A stretch of 64,000 nt of DNA from Acinetobacter sp. TR3 (GTDB lineage Bacteria; Pseudomonadota; Gammaproteobacteria; Pseudomonadales; Moraxellaceae), in the NCBI RefSeq assembly GCF_027105055.1, contig NZ_CP114264.1, positions 248,001 to 312,000 on the forward strand. The letters run 5' to 3'. Below are positions 9,949-18,669 of this stretch, one piece after another. Position 1 is the stretch's first letter, and every line of letters begins with the position of its first letter. The notes under the pieces were generated by a model. It was not told the DNA's origin. It ran no database searches and saw nothing but the letters and a program-made list of their open reading frames with translations. Both the position numbers and the translations under genes were made by a program.

Positions 9949-10566
9949 ATGACTTGGAAATTACAAGCCATTACAGGTGAATTTACAGGGCAAGAGATTA
10001 GTGTTGAGCGTGATATGTTGGTGGGGCGACATCAGGATGCAGATATTTTATTGCAATCTGCGGATATTTCGCGTCGTCACGCAGCACTGCTACTCAAAGG
10101 AGAGCAGTTGTGGGTGCAAGATTTAAATTCTTCAAACGGTACGTTTATTAATGATACCCGTGTTGAACAAGAAGCTGCTTTAAATGATGGCGATATTTTA
10201 CAATTCGCGAGTTTTGTATTTTTAGTTTTGGCAATTGTGCCAACACTTACAGAGCTACCAGAAATTGAAGTTGAGCCAGTAACGGCAACGAAGCACGATG
10301 CGGGCATGCCAACGCTTGCAGAGCGAGCTTCGGAAACTTCGATTAATCGAGATGGTATGCCGCAACAGGTTGGCATTCCAAAACCGGCACCAATTCCTGA
10401 AGGTATTGATGTTCAGGCTGCTGCTGAACAGCAACCGATCGCGATTGAAGAACCTATTTCTCGTGTCCAACAAGAAATTGAACAGCAAAAAAATGCATCG
10501 ATTGGTTTAATTTCAATTGTTGTGCTCATCATTTTAGCTGTGATTGCTTGGTTATTCTTTAAATAA
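9949..10566 (+). CDS. FHA-domain membrane protein
   Basis: The N-terminal half is a forkhead-associated phosphothreonine-binding domain with VGR, SADISRRHA and NSSNGTFIND (about residues 26-70). A proline- and glutamate-rich linker follows, then one C-terminal membrane helix (about 186-204) with almost nothing after it, so the FHA domain faces the cytoplasm. It follows gspD by 64 bases. A role in signalling with a Ser/Thr kinase or in secretion is possible, but no kinase is nearby. Confidence 0.88.
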   Translation: MTWKLQAITGEFTGQEISVERDMLVGRHQDADILLQSADISRRHAALLLKGEQLWVQDLNSSNGTFINDTRVEQEAALNDGDILQFASFVFLVLAIVPTLTELPEIEVEPVTATKHDAGMPTLAERASETSINRDGMPQQVGIPKPAPIPEGIDVQAAAEQQPIAIEEPISRVQQEIEQQKNASIGLISIVVLIILAVIAWLFFK

Positions 10567-10587
10567 TTATATTAAGCTTCTACAATC

Positions 10588-10615
10588 AAGGCATGCTCAC
10601 ATGGGCGTGCCTTTT
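10588..10615 (+). terminator. Rho-independent terminator after the FHA gene
   Basis: A GC-containing stem (AGGCATGC pairing with GCGTGCCT, one G-T pair) with an 8-base loop is followed by a T run, just ahead of gph. Confidence 0.8.
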
Positions 10616-10635
10616 TATTTCTTGAGTCGAAATCT

Positions 10636-11328
10636 ATGTCTGTTGCTCAGTTACAACAACGAAATTTAATTTTATTTGATCTGGATGGGACACTTGTGGA
10701 TTCGGCAGCTGATTTATATCGAGCAATGAATCTAAGTTTGGAAAAGCTGGCATTACCATTCGTAACAGAGGTGCAAATTCGAGCTTGGGTAGGCAAGGGT
10801 GCGGCTAAACTATGTGAGACTGTTTTGGAGCATTTGTTTGGGCAGATTGATGCCCAGCAGCAGAAGCAGTTGCTTGATACTTTCGTTGAGATTTATGAAC
10901 AAGAATTATGTGTAAACACCAAAGTGTATGAAGGTGTTTTACCATTTTTGGATTACTGCCAAGAGCATAATATTACGATGGCTTGCGTAACTAATAAACC
11001 AGAGCATTTAGCGCAAGGTATCCTCAATATTTTGCAGTTAAGTCCATATTTTAAGATGGTGGTTGGTGGTGATAGTTTAGCTGAACGTAAACCCCATCCA
11101 TTGCCTTTACTACACTGTATGCAGCAGCAAAATATTATAGCCTCACAAACTTTGATGATTGGTGATTCAAGTAATGATGTGGAAGCCGCCAGACGTGCAG
11201 GTATTGATTGTATTGTGGTCAGCTATGGCTATAATCATGGGGAAAGTATCTATGACTGTCAGCCACAGCAAGTGGTCGATAGTTTGGCAGAATTGATAGA
11301 AGATGATTTAGTCAGGAGACAAGCATGA
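10636..11328 (+). CDS. gph: Phosphoglycolate phosphatase (HAD family)
   Basis: HAD-superfamily hydrolase that removes phosphate from 2-phosphoglycolate, a product of DNA 3'-end repair. Motif I is FDLDGTLVDS (about residues 14-23), motif II contains the TNKPE segment and motif III/IV reads MIGDSSNDVEAAR. At 230 residues it matches the Gph/PGP group. Its stop overlaps an ATG (11325) opening a small disrupted frame, and trpE follows. The gph-trpE neighbourhood is common in gamma-proteobacteria. Confidence 0.93.
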   Translation: MSVAQLQQRNLILFDLDGTLVDSAADLYRAMNLSLEKLALPFVTEVQIRAWVGKGAAKLCETVLEHLFGQIDAQQQKQLLDTFVEIYEQELCVNTKVYEGVLPFLDYCQEHNITMACVTNKPEHLAQGILNILQLSPYFKMVVGGDSLAERKPHPLPLLHCMQQQNIIASQTLMIGDSSNDVEAARRAGIDCIVVSYGYNHGESIYDCQPQQVVDSLAELIEDDLVRRQA

Positions 11329-11433
11329 AGTTTGTTATGGTTTTTCGATGGCGGGCTTGAAAAGGCACTACAGAAAAAACGCGCAGAAATTAAAACCATA
11401 GAGAAGATTCATGACGACCTTAGTACAATTTGA
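11325..11433 (+). pseudogene. Small disrupted or frameshifted ORF between gph and trpE
   Basis: An ATG at 11325 has AGGAG six bases upstream, but its frame stops at 11360 after 11 codons. The frame one base later stays open from the gph stop to 11433. It reads like a coherent charged helical peptide: GGLEKALQKKRAEIK, then a dozen more residues ending LSTI. Removing one T from the T5 run at 11341-11345, or restoring an 8-base TTCGATGG duplication, joins the start to this frame and gives 35-38 residues. It could be a real small gene broken here, a sequencing error, or a frameshift site. With a single Trp codon it does not look like a trp attenuator peptide. Confidence 0.4.
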
Positions 11434-12904
11434 GCAATTAAAATCAGCAGGCTATAACACTATTCCTGTGTATCGCCAACGTTTAGCCGATACAGAAACC
11501 CCACTTTCTGTTTTTGCACGTTTTAAAGAACAAAAACAAGCTTATCTCTTTGAGTCCGTCGAAGGGGGCGAGAATTGGGCGCGCTATTCAATGATTGGTT
11601 TAGGGGAATCGATTGTTTTTTCCTGTAATGCAGGTGTATTAACCATTCAGCAAGCTGATGGTTCGCTTCGTCAGCAAGACTGTGCTGATCCGTTTCAATA
11701 TATCCGCGATTTTCAAAGTCAATTTAAAGTACCAACTCAAGCTGAATTGCCTGAGTTACCAAGTTTTACTGGTGGCTTGGTTGGGTATCTGGGGTATGAC
11801 GCGGTACGTTATATTGAACCAAAACTTAAAAACGTTCCCTCAGCTGATCCTGTGACCTTGCCAGATCTTTGGTTAATGTTGTCTCAAACCGTGATTGTGT
11901 TTGATAATTTAAAGGATACTTTGTTTTTAATTCATCATGCAGATTCGAGTGAGCCTGATGCCTATAATAAGGCTCAGCAGAAGCTGGATCAACTTGAGCA
12001 GTTGCTCGCTACGCCTGTCAGCTTACAAGCGAAACCTCATACTGCACCATATTTCGAATCCATTACGGGTAAAGAAAAGTTTTTAGAAACCGTTGAGAAA
12101 GTAAAAGAGTATATCCGTGCAGGCGATGTGATGCAGGTTGTGCCTGGTCAACGTATGGTATCTGACTTTGATGGTGAGGCTTTACAAGTTTATCGTGCAT
12201 TGCGCCATCTCAATCCATCGCCGTATTTGTTTCTAGTGCAAGGACAAACCCTGACGGATCAAAAGCCATTTCATATTGTGGGTTCTTCGCCAGAAATTCT
12301 TTCACGCTTAGAAAATGGTATTGCAACAGTACGTCCTTTGGCTGGAACACGACCACGTGGTAAAACTAAGGAAGAAGATCTTGCCTTGGAGCAAGATTTA
12401 CTCGCAGATGAAAAAGAGATTGCTGAACATTTAATGCTGATTGATCTTGGGCGTAACGATGTTGGGCGAGTTTCTAAAATTGGTAAAGTACAAGTGACTG
12501 ATCGTATGGTGATTGAGCGTTATTCTCATGTTATGCATATCGTGTCTAATGTGCAGGGTGAAGTACGTGATGATGTGGATGCCTTAGATGTGTTTAAAGC
12601 AACCTTTCCTGCTGGAACACTTTCAGGTGCACCAAAAATCCGTGCTATGGAAATTATTGATGAAGTAGAGCCAGTTAAGCGAGGTGTATTTGGTGGTGCT
12701 GTAGGTTATTTAGGCTGGCATGGTGAAATGGACATGTCGATTGCGATTCGTACCTGTGTGATTCGTGATAAAAAGGTCTATGTACAGGCTGGGGCAGGCT
12801 TAGTTGCAGACTCAAATCCTGAATCAGAGTGGAATGAAACCCAAATAAAAGCTCGCGCAGTGATCAAAGCGGTTGAATTATCATCAAACGGATTGATTTT
12901 ATGA
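11411..12904 (+). CDS. trpE: Anthranilate synthase component I
   Basis: Chorismate-using subunit of anthranilate synthase, the first step of tryptophan synthesis. The 497-residue protein has the N-terminal regulatory domain, with an LFESVEGGENWARYS segment around residue 40, and the C-terminal chorismate-binding domain with GTRPRGKT, LIDLGRNDVGRV, FPAGTLSGAPK and VQAGAGLVADS. The glutamine amidotransferase partner TrpG is not in this window. No leader with tandem Trp codons is seen upstream. Confidence 0.97.
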   Translation: MTTLVQFEQLKSAGYNTIPVYRQRLADTETPLSVFARFKEQKQAYLFESVEGGENWARYSMIGLGESIVFSCNAGVLTIQQADGSLRQQDCADPFQYIRDFQSQFKVPTQAELPELPSFTGGLVGYLGYDAVRYIEPKLKNVPSADPVTLPDLWLMLSQTVIVFDNLKDTLFLIHHADSSEPDAYNKAQQKLDQLEQLLATPVSLQAKPHTAPYFESITGKEKFLETVEKVKEYIRAGDVMQVVPGQRMVSDFDGEALQVYRALRHLNPSPYLFLVQGQTLTDQKPFHIVGSSPEILSRLENGIATVRPLAGTRPRGKTKEEDLALEQDLLADEKEIAEHLMLIDLGRNDVGRVSKIGKVQVTDRMVIERYSHVMHIVSNVQGEVRDDVDALDVFKATFPAGTLSGAPKIRAMEIIDEVEPVKRGVFGGAVGYLGWHGEMDMSIAIRTCVIRDKKVYVQAGAGLVADSNPESEWNETQIKARAVIKAVELSSNGLIL

Positions 12905-12912
12905 GTTTTTAA

Positions 12913-12930
12913 CGGTTTTTTTGAAAAAAC
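12913..12930 (+). terminator. Possible weak terminator after trpE
   Basis: GGTTTTTT pairs with AAAAAACC around a TG loop, just after the trpE stop. The stem is AT-rich and lacks a good T tract, so this is uncertain. Confidence 0.35.
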
Positions 12931-12933
12931 CAC

Positions 12934-12961
12934 TTGCATCGATTCAGAGTTTTGCTAAACT
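12934..12961 (+). promoter_or_regulatory. Promoter of the tRNA-tuf operon
   Basis: TTGCAT (12934-12939) and TAAACT (12956-12961) are separated by 16 bp. They lie about 40 bases before the first tRNA, as expected for a stable-RNA promoter. Confidence 0.6.
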
Positions 12962-13003
12962 GCACACCGTTCCGATACGAAACGTACGAAACACTAAGAA
13001 AGA

Positions 13004-13079
<76 letters not shown>

Positions 13080-13132
13080 TCTTAAAAGTGTGGTAGTATA
13101 GAGTAAGGAACAGCACTGTGTAAGTGTGATAT

Positions 13133-13216
13133 GGTGAGATTCCCGAGCGGCCAAAGGGGGCAGACTGTAACTCTGCTACGAAAGTTTCGAAGGTTCGAAT
13201 CCTTCTCTCACCACCA
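13133..13216 (+). tRNA. tRNA-Tyr (GTA)
   Basis: An 84-base class II tRNA with a long variable arm, acceptor stem GGTGAGA/TCTCACC, anticodon loop CTGTAAC and encoded CCA. Confidence 0.98.
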
Positions 13217-13249
13217 TCTAACTTCGATTGAAGTGGTAAGTACCAACAT

Positions 13250-13325
13250 GCGGGAGTAACTCAGTTGGTAGAGTGGCAGCCTTCCAAGCTGCATGTCGCG
13301 AGTTCGATCCTCGTCTCCCGCTCCA
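13250..13325 (+). tRNA. tRNA-Gly (TCC)
   Basis: A 76-base cloverleaf with acceptor stem GCGGGAG/CTCCCGC, anticodon loop CTTCCAA and encoded CCA. Confidence 0.98.
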
Positions 13326-13336
13326 TCGAAGATGTC

Positions 13337-13411
<75 letters not shown>

Positions 13412-13450
13412 GATATACAGCTTAGTAGAATTTCTACAAAATTTTTAAAG

Positions 13451-13477
13451 AAGCAGGCTATTATAGTCTGCTTTTCA
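13451..13477 (+). terminator. Terminator-like hairpin between tRNA-Thr and tuf
   Basis: A 10-bp stem with one G-T pair (AAGCAGGCTA with TAGTCTGCTT) and a three-base loop ends in TTTT. It may end or attenuate tRNA transcripts before tuf. Confidence 0.65.
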
Positions 13478-13575
13478 AGTATTGGGTGTCTAGTTTTTTA
13501 GGCGAATGTCGATAAAGAAAGTTTTTCAGGGTTGTTTTTCTCTAAACTGGTGTCGACGTAAACGAGGAAAATCAA

Positions 13576-14766
13576 ATGGCTAAGGCTAAGTTTGAACGTA
13601 ATAAACCACACGTAAACGTGGGTACAATTGGTCACGTTGACCATGGTAAAACAACTTTAACTGCTGCGATTGCAACTATTTGTGCAAAAACTTACGGCGG
13701 TGAAGCGAAAGATTACTCACAAATCGACTCAGCTCCTGAAGAAAAAGCACGTGGTATTACAATTAATACTTCACACGTAGAATACGATTCTCCAATCCGT
13801 CACTACGCTCACGTAGACTGTCCTGGTCACGCCGATTATGTTAAAAACATGATTACTGGTGCTGCTCAGATGGATGGCGCGATCCTTGTATGTGCTGCGA
13901 CTGATGGTCCAATGCCACAAACTCGTGAACACATCCTTCTTTCACGTCAGGTTGGTGTACCATTTATTCTTGTATTCCTTAACAAGTGTGACCTTGTTGA
14001 TGATGAAGAATTACTTGAATTAGTAGAAATGGAAGTTCGTGAACTTCTTTCTACTTATGACTTCCCTGGTGATGACACTCCAATCATCCGTGGTTCAGCG
14101 CTTCAAGCATTAAACGGTAATGACGGTCCTTACGGTGAAGCATCAGTTCTTGCACTTGTTGAAGCGCTTGACTCTTACATCCCAGAACCAGAACGTGCAA
14201 TCGACAAAGCATTCTTAATGCCAATCGAAGACGTATTCTCTATTTCTGGCCGTGGTACTGTTGTAACAGGTCGTGTTGAGTCTGGTATCGTTAAAGTTGG
14301 CGAAACAGTTGAAATCGTTGGTATCCGTGACACAGTTGTAACGACTGTAACTGGCGTAGAAATGTTCCGTAAACTTCTTGACGAAGGTCGTGCGGGCGAG
14401 AACTGTGGTGTTCTTCTACGTGGTACTAAGCGTGAAGACGTACAACGTGGTCAAGTACTTGCTAAACCAGGTACAATCAAGCCGCACACTAAATTCGATG
14501 CAGAAGTATACGTGCTTTCTAAAGAAGAAGGTGGTCGTCATACTCCATTCCTTAACGGTTACCGTCCACAGTTCTACTTCCGTACAACTGACGTAACTGG
14601 CGCAATCAAGTTACAAGAAGGCGTAGAAATGGTAATGCCTGGTGACAACGTTGAAATGTCAGTAGAGTTAATCCACCCGATCGCAATGGACCCAGGTCTA
14701 CGTTTTGCGATCCGTGAAGGTGGTCGTACTGTAGGTGCTGGTGTTGTTGCTAAAGTAACTGCATAA
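13576..14766 (+). CDS. tuf: Elongation factor Tu
   Basis: GTPase that brings aminoacyl-tRNA to the ribosome. The 396-residue protein has GHVDHGKT (P loop), RGITIN (switch I), [12 protein letters not shown] and GSAL motifs, then the two beta-barrel domains. GAGGA precedes the ATG. The codon set is visibly more restricted than in neighbours, as expected for a highly expressed gene. Placement after the tRNA cluster corresponds to tufB of E. coli; a second tuf copy is expected elsewhere. Confidence 0.99.
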   Translation: MAKAKFERNKPHVNVGTIGHVDHGKTTLTAAIATICAKTYGGEAKDYSQIDSAPEEKARGITINTSHVEYDSPIRHYAHVDCPGHADYVKNMITGAAQMDGAILVCAATDGPMPQTREHILLSRQVGVPFILVFLNKCDLVDDEELLELVEMEVRELLSTYDFPGDDTPIIRGSALQALNGNDGPYGEASVLALVEALDSYIPEPERAIDKAFLMPIEDVFSISGRGTVVTGRVESGIVKVGETVEIVGIRDTVVTTVTGVEMFRKLLDEGRAGENCGVLLRGTKREDVQRGQVLAKPGTIKPHTKFDAEVYVLSKEEGGRHTPFLNGYRPQFYFRTTDVTGAIKLQEGVEMVMPGDNVEMSVELIHPIAMDPGLRFAIREGGRTVGAGVVAKVTA

Positions 14767-14785
14767 GCCCAATATTGTATACATT

Positions 14786-14813
14786 CAAATCGGAAGCTTC
14801 GGCTTTCGATTTG
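14786..14813 (+). other. Strong UUCG hairpin between tuf and tRNA-Trp
   Basis: A 12-bp stem with one G-T pair (14786-14797 with 14802-14813) closes a TTCG tetraloop, six bases before tRNA-Trp. There is no T tract behind it, so it may be a processing or mRNA 3'-end protection element rather than a true terminator. Confidence 0.65.
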
Positions 14814-14819
14814 CTTCAT

Positions 14820-14895
14820 AGGCTAGTAGTTCAATTGGTAGAGCGTCGGTCTCCAAAACCGAATGTTGGGGGTTCGAGTCCCTCCTGGCCTGCCA
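14820..14895 (+). tRNA. tRNA-Trp (CCA)
   Basis: A 76-base cloverleaf with acceptor stem AGGCTAG/CTGGCCT (one G-T pair), anticodon loop CTCCAAA, discriminator G and encoded CCA. It sits between tuf and secE, as in many gamma-proteobacteria. Confidence 0.98.
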
Positions 14896-14936
14896 CTTTT
14901 TTTAAATAAAAAAGCTTAATTCTGGCTAAGTTGTCA

Positions 14937-14942
14937 TATAAT
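14937..14942 (+). promoter_or_regulatory. Candidate -10 box for secE-nusG
   Basis: A perfect TATAAT lies 29 bases before secE, but only a poor -35 match is found 16-17 bp upstream. Confidence 0.4.
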
Positions 14943-14971
14943 AATTCGCGAATTCTACGACGAGTAAAAAA

Positions 14972-15412
14972 ATGTCGAATGATAAATCGCGTGACGCATT
15001 AAGCGACGCGCCAATCCCTCAAAGAAATAATGCTGCAGAAGTTATAAATGCAAGTTCTCCGCTTGATATTGTCTTGTGGTTAATTGCAATTGTTTTGTTA
15101 GTTGGTTCAGCATTGGTAAATCAACATTTACCAGCCTATTGGGCACCTGCAAATGATATTTGGGTGCGCGTTGGGGTAATTTTGGCTTGTGTCGTCGTCG
15201 CTTTAGGTTTATTATACGCCACCCATCAAGGCAAAGGCTTTGTGCGTTTGTTGCAAGATGCGCGAATTGAACTGCGTCGAGTGACTTGGCCAACAAAACA
15301 AGAGACGATCACGACATCGTGGCAGGTGCTTTTGGTTGTGGTTGTTGCATCATTGGTTTTATGGTGTTTCGATTACGGGTTAGGTTGGTTTATTAAGTTA
15401 ATTATCGGGTAA
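14972..15412 (+). CDS. secE: Preprotein translocase subunit SecE
   Basis: Essential small subunit of the SecYEG channel. The 146-residue protein has three membrane helices (about residues 32-50, 62-82 and 117-140), as in the longer gamma-proteobacterial form. The conserved amphipathic segment [13 protein letters not shown] comes before the last helix. It lies 7 bases ahead of nusG. Confidence 0.96.
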   Translation: MSNDKSRDALSDAPIPQRNNAAEVINASSPLDIVLWLIAIVLLVGSALVNQHLPAYWAPANDIWVRVGVILACVVVALGLLYATHQGKGFVRLLQDARIELRRVTWPTKQETITTSWQVLLVVVVASLVLWCFDYGLGWFIKLIIG

Positions 15413-15419
15413 GAGTGCG

Positions 15420-15953
15420 ATGAAACGTTGGTATATTATTCATGCCTATTCAGGTTTTGAAAAACAAGTGATGCGTTCACTTAATGACCGAATCCAGCGC
15501 AGCACTGTTGCTGATAGTTTTGGTGAAGTCCTTGTTCCTACTGAAGAAGTAGTGGAAATGAAGGATGGTAAGAAGCGTAAGTCTGAGCGTAAATTCTTTC
15601 CTGGCTATGTATTAGTCGAAATGGAAATGAATGATGATACTTGGCACATCGTTAAAGAGTGTCCAAAGGTTCTAGGTTTTATTGGTGGTACACCAGAAAA
15701 ACCAGCGCCAATTTCTCAACGTGAAGCTGATGCAATTCTTGCACGTGTACGTAATACAGGTGAAGCACCTCGTCCTAAGACAATGTTTGAGCCTGGTGAA
15801 GAATTACTCGTAGTTGATGGTCCGTTCACTGACTTTAAAGGGGTCGTGGAGGAAGTGCAATACGAAAAGTCACGTTTAACGTTGACGATTAATGTATTTA
15901 ATCGACCAACGCAAGTTGAACTCGAATTTCGACAAGTCGAAAAAACGATTTAA
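15420..15953 (+). CDS. nusG: Transcription termination/antitermination factor NusG
   Basis: Binds RNA polymerase and couples it to Rho or to the ribosome. The 177-residue protein begins with the typical [15 protein letters not shown]. It has an NGN domain (to about 120) and a KOW domain (about 125-177) containing [16 protein letters not shown]. It forms an operon with secE. Confidence 0.98.
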   Translation: MKRWYIIHAYSGFEKQVMRSLNDRIQRSTVADSFGEVLVPTEEVVEMKDGKKRKSERKFFPGYVLVEMEMNDDTWHIVKECPKVLGFIGGTPEKPAPISQREADAILARVRNTGEAPRPKTMFEPGEELLVVDGPFTDFKGVVEEVQYEKSRLTLTINVFNRPTQVELEFRQVEKTI

Positions 15954-15972
15954 TTTGAGTTGGTTGGTAAGC

Positions 15973-16065
15973 GCCCGATTTGATCGGGCATTGTTGTTCT
16001 AACACTTCGGTGTTGTTTAATTTTTTGGGGAGCCTAGCGGCGACTGTACCCAGAGGTAATTTTCA
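15973..16065 (+). promoter_or_regulatory. Leader region of rplK-rplA
   Basis: It holds two hairpins: GCCCGAT/ATCGGGC (15973-15989) and AACAC-TTCG-GTGTT (16001-16014), the latter followed by a loose T-rich tail. The segment just before rplK (GGGAG...ACCCAGAGG) may be the L1-binding control site known from the L11 operon; I cannot fold it rigorously here. Confidence 0.5.
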
Positions 16066-16494
16066 ATGGCTAAGAAGATTGACGGCTATATCAAGCTGCA
16101 AGTTCCAGCTGGTAAAGCAAATCCATCTCCACCAATTGGTCCTGCTTTAGGTCAACGTGGTGTAAACATCATGGCATTCTGTAAAGAATTCAATGCTGCT
16201 ACACAAAAACTTGAAGTTGGCTTGCCAATTCCTGTCGTGATCACTGTGTACAACGATAAGTCGTTCACATTCATCATGAAAACTCCACCTGCATCTATTC
16301 TTCTTAAGAAAGCTGCTGGTATTCAAAAGGGTTCTTCTGTACCTAACAAAACTAAAGTTGGTAAGTTGACTCGTGCTCAATTAGAAGAAATTGCGACTAC
16401 TAAAGAACCAGATTTAACTGGTGCTGATTTAGACGCTCGTGTGCGTACCATTGCTGGTTCTGCACGTTCTATGGGCTTGGAAGTGGAGCTATAA
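16066..16494 (+). CDS. rplK: Ribosomal protein L11
   Basis: Large-subunit protein of the GTPase-associated centre, binding 23S rRNA near thiostrepton sites. The 142-residue protein has the conserved [19 protein letters not shown] start and KTPPAS segments. It lies three bases before rplA. Confidence 0.99.
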   Translation: MAKKIDGYIKLQVPAGKANPSPPIGPALGQRGVNIMAFCKEFNAATQKLEVGLPIPVVITVYNDKSFTFIMKTPPASILLKKAAGIQKGSSVPNKTKVGKLTRAQLEEIATTKEPDLTGADLDARVRTIAGSARSMGLEVEL

Positions 16495-16497
16495 GAC

Positions 16498-17193
16498 ATG
16501 GCAAAGTTAACTAAACGTCAAAAAGCCATTGCTGCTGCTGTAGAAGCAAACAAAGTTTATACTTTGGAAGAAGCAGTACAAGTTCTTAACAGCCTTCCAG
16601 CTGCGAAGTTCAAAGAATCATTAGACATCTCTGTAAACCTTGGTGTTGATCCACGTAAATCTGATCAGGTTGTTCGTGGTGCGACGACTTTACCTGCGGG
16701 TACTGGTAAAACTGTACGTGTTGCAGTATTTGCTCAAGGTGCTGCTGCTGAAGCTGCGAAAGCTGCTGGTGCTGATGTTGTTGGATTTGATGATCTTGCT
16801 GAAAGCATTCAAGGTGGAAACCTTGATTTTGACGTCGTAATTGCTGCTCCTGATGCAATGCGCGTTGTTGGTAAGTTAGGTACAATTCTTGGTCCACGTG
16901 GCTTAATGCCAAACCCTAAAGTGGGTACAGTGACTCCAGATGTTGCTAATGCAGTTAAAAATGCTAAATCTGGTCAGGCACGTTACCGTGTAGACAAGGG
17001 TGGTATCATCCATGCTGCAATCGGTCAACTTGGCTTTAGCGAAGAAGCTGTGCGTCAAAACGTTGAAACTTTAATTGCAGATTTAAAACGTTTAAAACCT
17101 GCAACGTCTAAAGGTGTATACGTTAAGAAGATCACTTTGAGCTCAACTATGGGTCCTGGTTTGATCGTTGACGTAAACAACGTTTCTAAGTAA
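16498..17193 (+). CDS. rplA: Ribosomal protein L1
   Basis: L1 stalk protein that moves deacylated tRNA from the E site and represses its own operon through the rplK leader in E. coli. It has 231 residues and the signature [11 protein letters not shown] and [18 protein letters not shown] segments. Confidence 0.99.
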   Translation: MAKLTKRQKAIAAAVEANKVYTLEEAVQVLNSLPAAKFKESLDISVNLGVDPRKSDQVVRGATTLPAGTGKTVRVAVFAQGAAAEAAKAAGADVVGFDDLAESIQGGNLDFDVVIAAPDAMRVVGKLGTILGPRGLMPNPKVGTVTPDVANAVKNAKSGQARYRVDKGGIIHAAIGQLGFSEEAVRQNVETLIADLKRLKPATSKGVYVKKITLSSTMGPGLIVDVNNVSK

Positions 17194-17439
17194 TTAGAAA
17201 GAATTTTGAAGTCTTAGATTTTTTCATTGGAAAAATCTAAGCAAACTTTGAATTGATAAATGAATGTTTATCAGCGTCAAAGACCTCAGGCGAGGCAGTT
17301 CTTAGGGTTTGCTTCTTAAAATACCAGTCTGAGTAGACGCGGTGGTGTGATTTGTTGCTCCTCCGCGTGTAAGTCGAAAGACTTACGAATTGGGAGTGTA
17401 CCTGTGTAGGTACATAAATCACCGTTAGGAGGTTTTACG
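17194..17439 (+). promoter_or_regulatory. rplJ leader (L10 leader type)
   Basis: This 246-base gap holds an 11-bp hairpin with a 7-base loop (17213-17241) and a GNRA hairpin, GTAAGTC-GAAA-GACTTAC (17369-17386), before a strong GGAGG ribosome site. The position and structure fit the autoregulatory leader bound by L10-L12 in other bacteria. Confidence 0.65.
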
Positions 17440-17946
17440 ATGGCTCTTCTTATCGAAGACAAAAAACAGATCGTTGCTGAAGTAACTGAAGTTGCTTCTA
17501 CAGCGTTCGCTGCCGTTGTTGCTGACTACCAAGGTTTAACGGTTGAGCAATTAACTGCTCTTCGTGTTGAAGCTCGTAAACTAGGTGTTGCTACACGTGT
17601 TGTACGTAATACTTTAGCTAAACGTGCTCTTCAAGATACGCAATTCTCTATCTTGAATGACAATCTTGTTGGTCCAACAATCTTAGCATTCTCAACTTCT
17701 GAAGACGATATGGGTGCAGCTGCACGCTTGTTCGAAGAATTTGCTAAAACTAACAAAGCATTTGAATTAAAAGCTGCTGCATTTGACGGCAAACTTTATC
17801 AAGGTGAAGAAGTTAGTATTATTGCGAACCTTCCGAACCACGAAAAAGCGCTTACTATGCTTGCCTCTGTTCTTCAAGCTCCTATTTCGAAATTGGGTCG
17901 TTTACTTACAGCGCTCCAAGAGAAAAACGAGTCAGAAGCTGCTTAA
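17440..17946 (+). CDS. rplJ: Ribosomal protein L10
   Basis: Base of the L7/L12 stalk. The 168-residue protein has the expected VADYQGLTVEQLTALR and VRNTLAKRAL segments and a C-terminal helix that binds L12 dimers. It is preceded by TTAGGAGGTTTT. Confidence 0.98.
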   Translation: MALLIEDKKQIVAEVTEVASTAFAAVVADYQGLTVEQLTALRVEARKLGVATRVVRNTLAKRALQDTQFSILNDNLVGPTILAFSTSEDDMGAAARLFEEFAKTNKAFELKAAAFDGKLYQGEEVSIIANLPNHEKALTMLASVLQAPISKLGRLLTALQEKNESEAA

Positions 17947-17994
17947 GCTTAAATCTACTTTCACACCATTCAATATCCATTTGGAGTTATTCTC

Positions 17995-18360
17995 ATGGCT
18001 TTAACAAACGAACAAATCTTAGACGCAGTTGCTGAATTAAAAGTTATCGAACTTGTTGACTTAATCAAAGCATTTGAAGAGCGTTTCAACGTATCTGCTG
18101 CTGCTGTAGCTGTAGCTGCTGGTCCTGCTGCTGCTGCTGTTGAAGAACAAACTGAATTCAACGTTGAGTTGACTTCTTTCGGTGCTAACAAAGTTGCTGT
18201 AATTAAAGCAGTTCGTGAAGCTACTGGCCTTGGTCTTAAAGAAGCTAAAGATCTTGTTGAAGGCGCTCCTGCAGTTCTTAAAGAAGGCGTTTCTAAAGAA
18301 GACGGCGAAGAACTTAAGAAGAAGCTTGAAGAAGCTGGTGCTACAGTTACACTTAAGTAA
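17995..18360 (+). CDS. rplL: Ribosomal protein L7/L12
   Basis: Stalk protein that recruits translation GTPases. The 121-residue protein has an N-terminal dimerisation helix, an alanine-rich hinge (about residues 35-50) and a C-terminal domain with [11 protein letters not shown]. Confidence 0.99.
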   Translation: MALTNEQILDAVAELKVIELVDLIKAFEERFNVSAAAVAVAAGPAAAAVEEQTEFNVELTSFGANKVAVIKAVREATGLGLKEAKDLVEGAPAVLKEGVSKEDGEELKKKLEEAGATVTLK

Positions 18361-18669
18361 TGCTGTAGGGAGTCGATTTTTTCAAAATCGGCTCCAAAAA
18401 ATGGCTGATGGCTCTTGGGTCATCAGCCTTTTTGCGTTACAATAATCGGCTCGTTTTTTGATAGTTTTACGTTTATTGTGCGTATTATTTAAACAAAATT
18501 CATGAAATCAAACGCTTACCAATATTTTTTTGCTTATAAAAATATTGTTAAGCGTTTTAATACCACTAAAAATTGCAGCATTTGTAAACAGTGGTGGCCA
18601 TATCGGCCTGCGTAATTCCTTCTAGACCCGTTCTGCAGGCGGGTTTAGTTTACTTTCCGAGGACTCCAG
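18361..18669 (+). other. rplL-rpoB intergenic region
   Basis: About 310 bases with two hairpins near the start (18369-18395 and 18403-18433) and no open frame. In other gamma-proteobacteria this spacer has partial termination and RNase III processing that set the L12 to RNA polymerase ratio. Confidence 0.5.
18403..18433 (+). terminator. Terminator/attenuator after rplL
   Basis: GGCTGATG and CATCAGCC form a perfect 8-bp stem followed by TTTTT. Since rpoB must also be expressed, it probably acts as an attenuator with partial read-through. Confidence 0.85.

Noticed and set aside
11325..11360. Tryptophan attenuator leader peptide before trpE
   Set aside because: Only one Trp codon is present, no antiterminator/terminator pair is visible, and the next frame looks coding.
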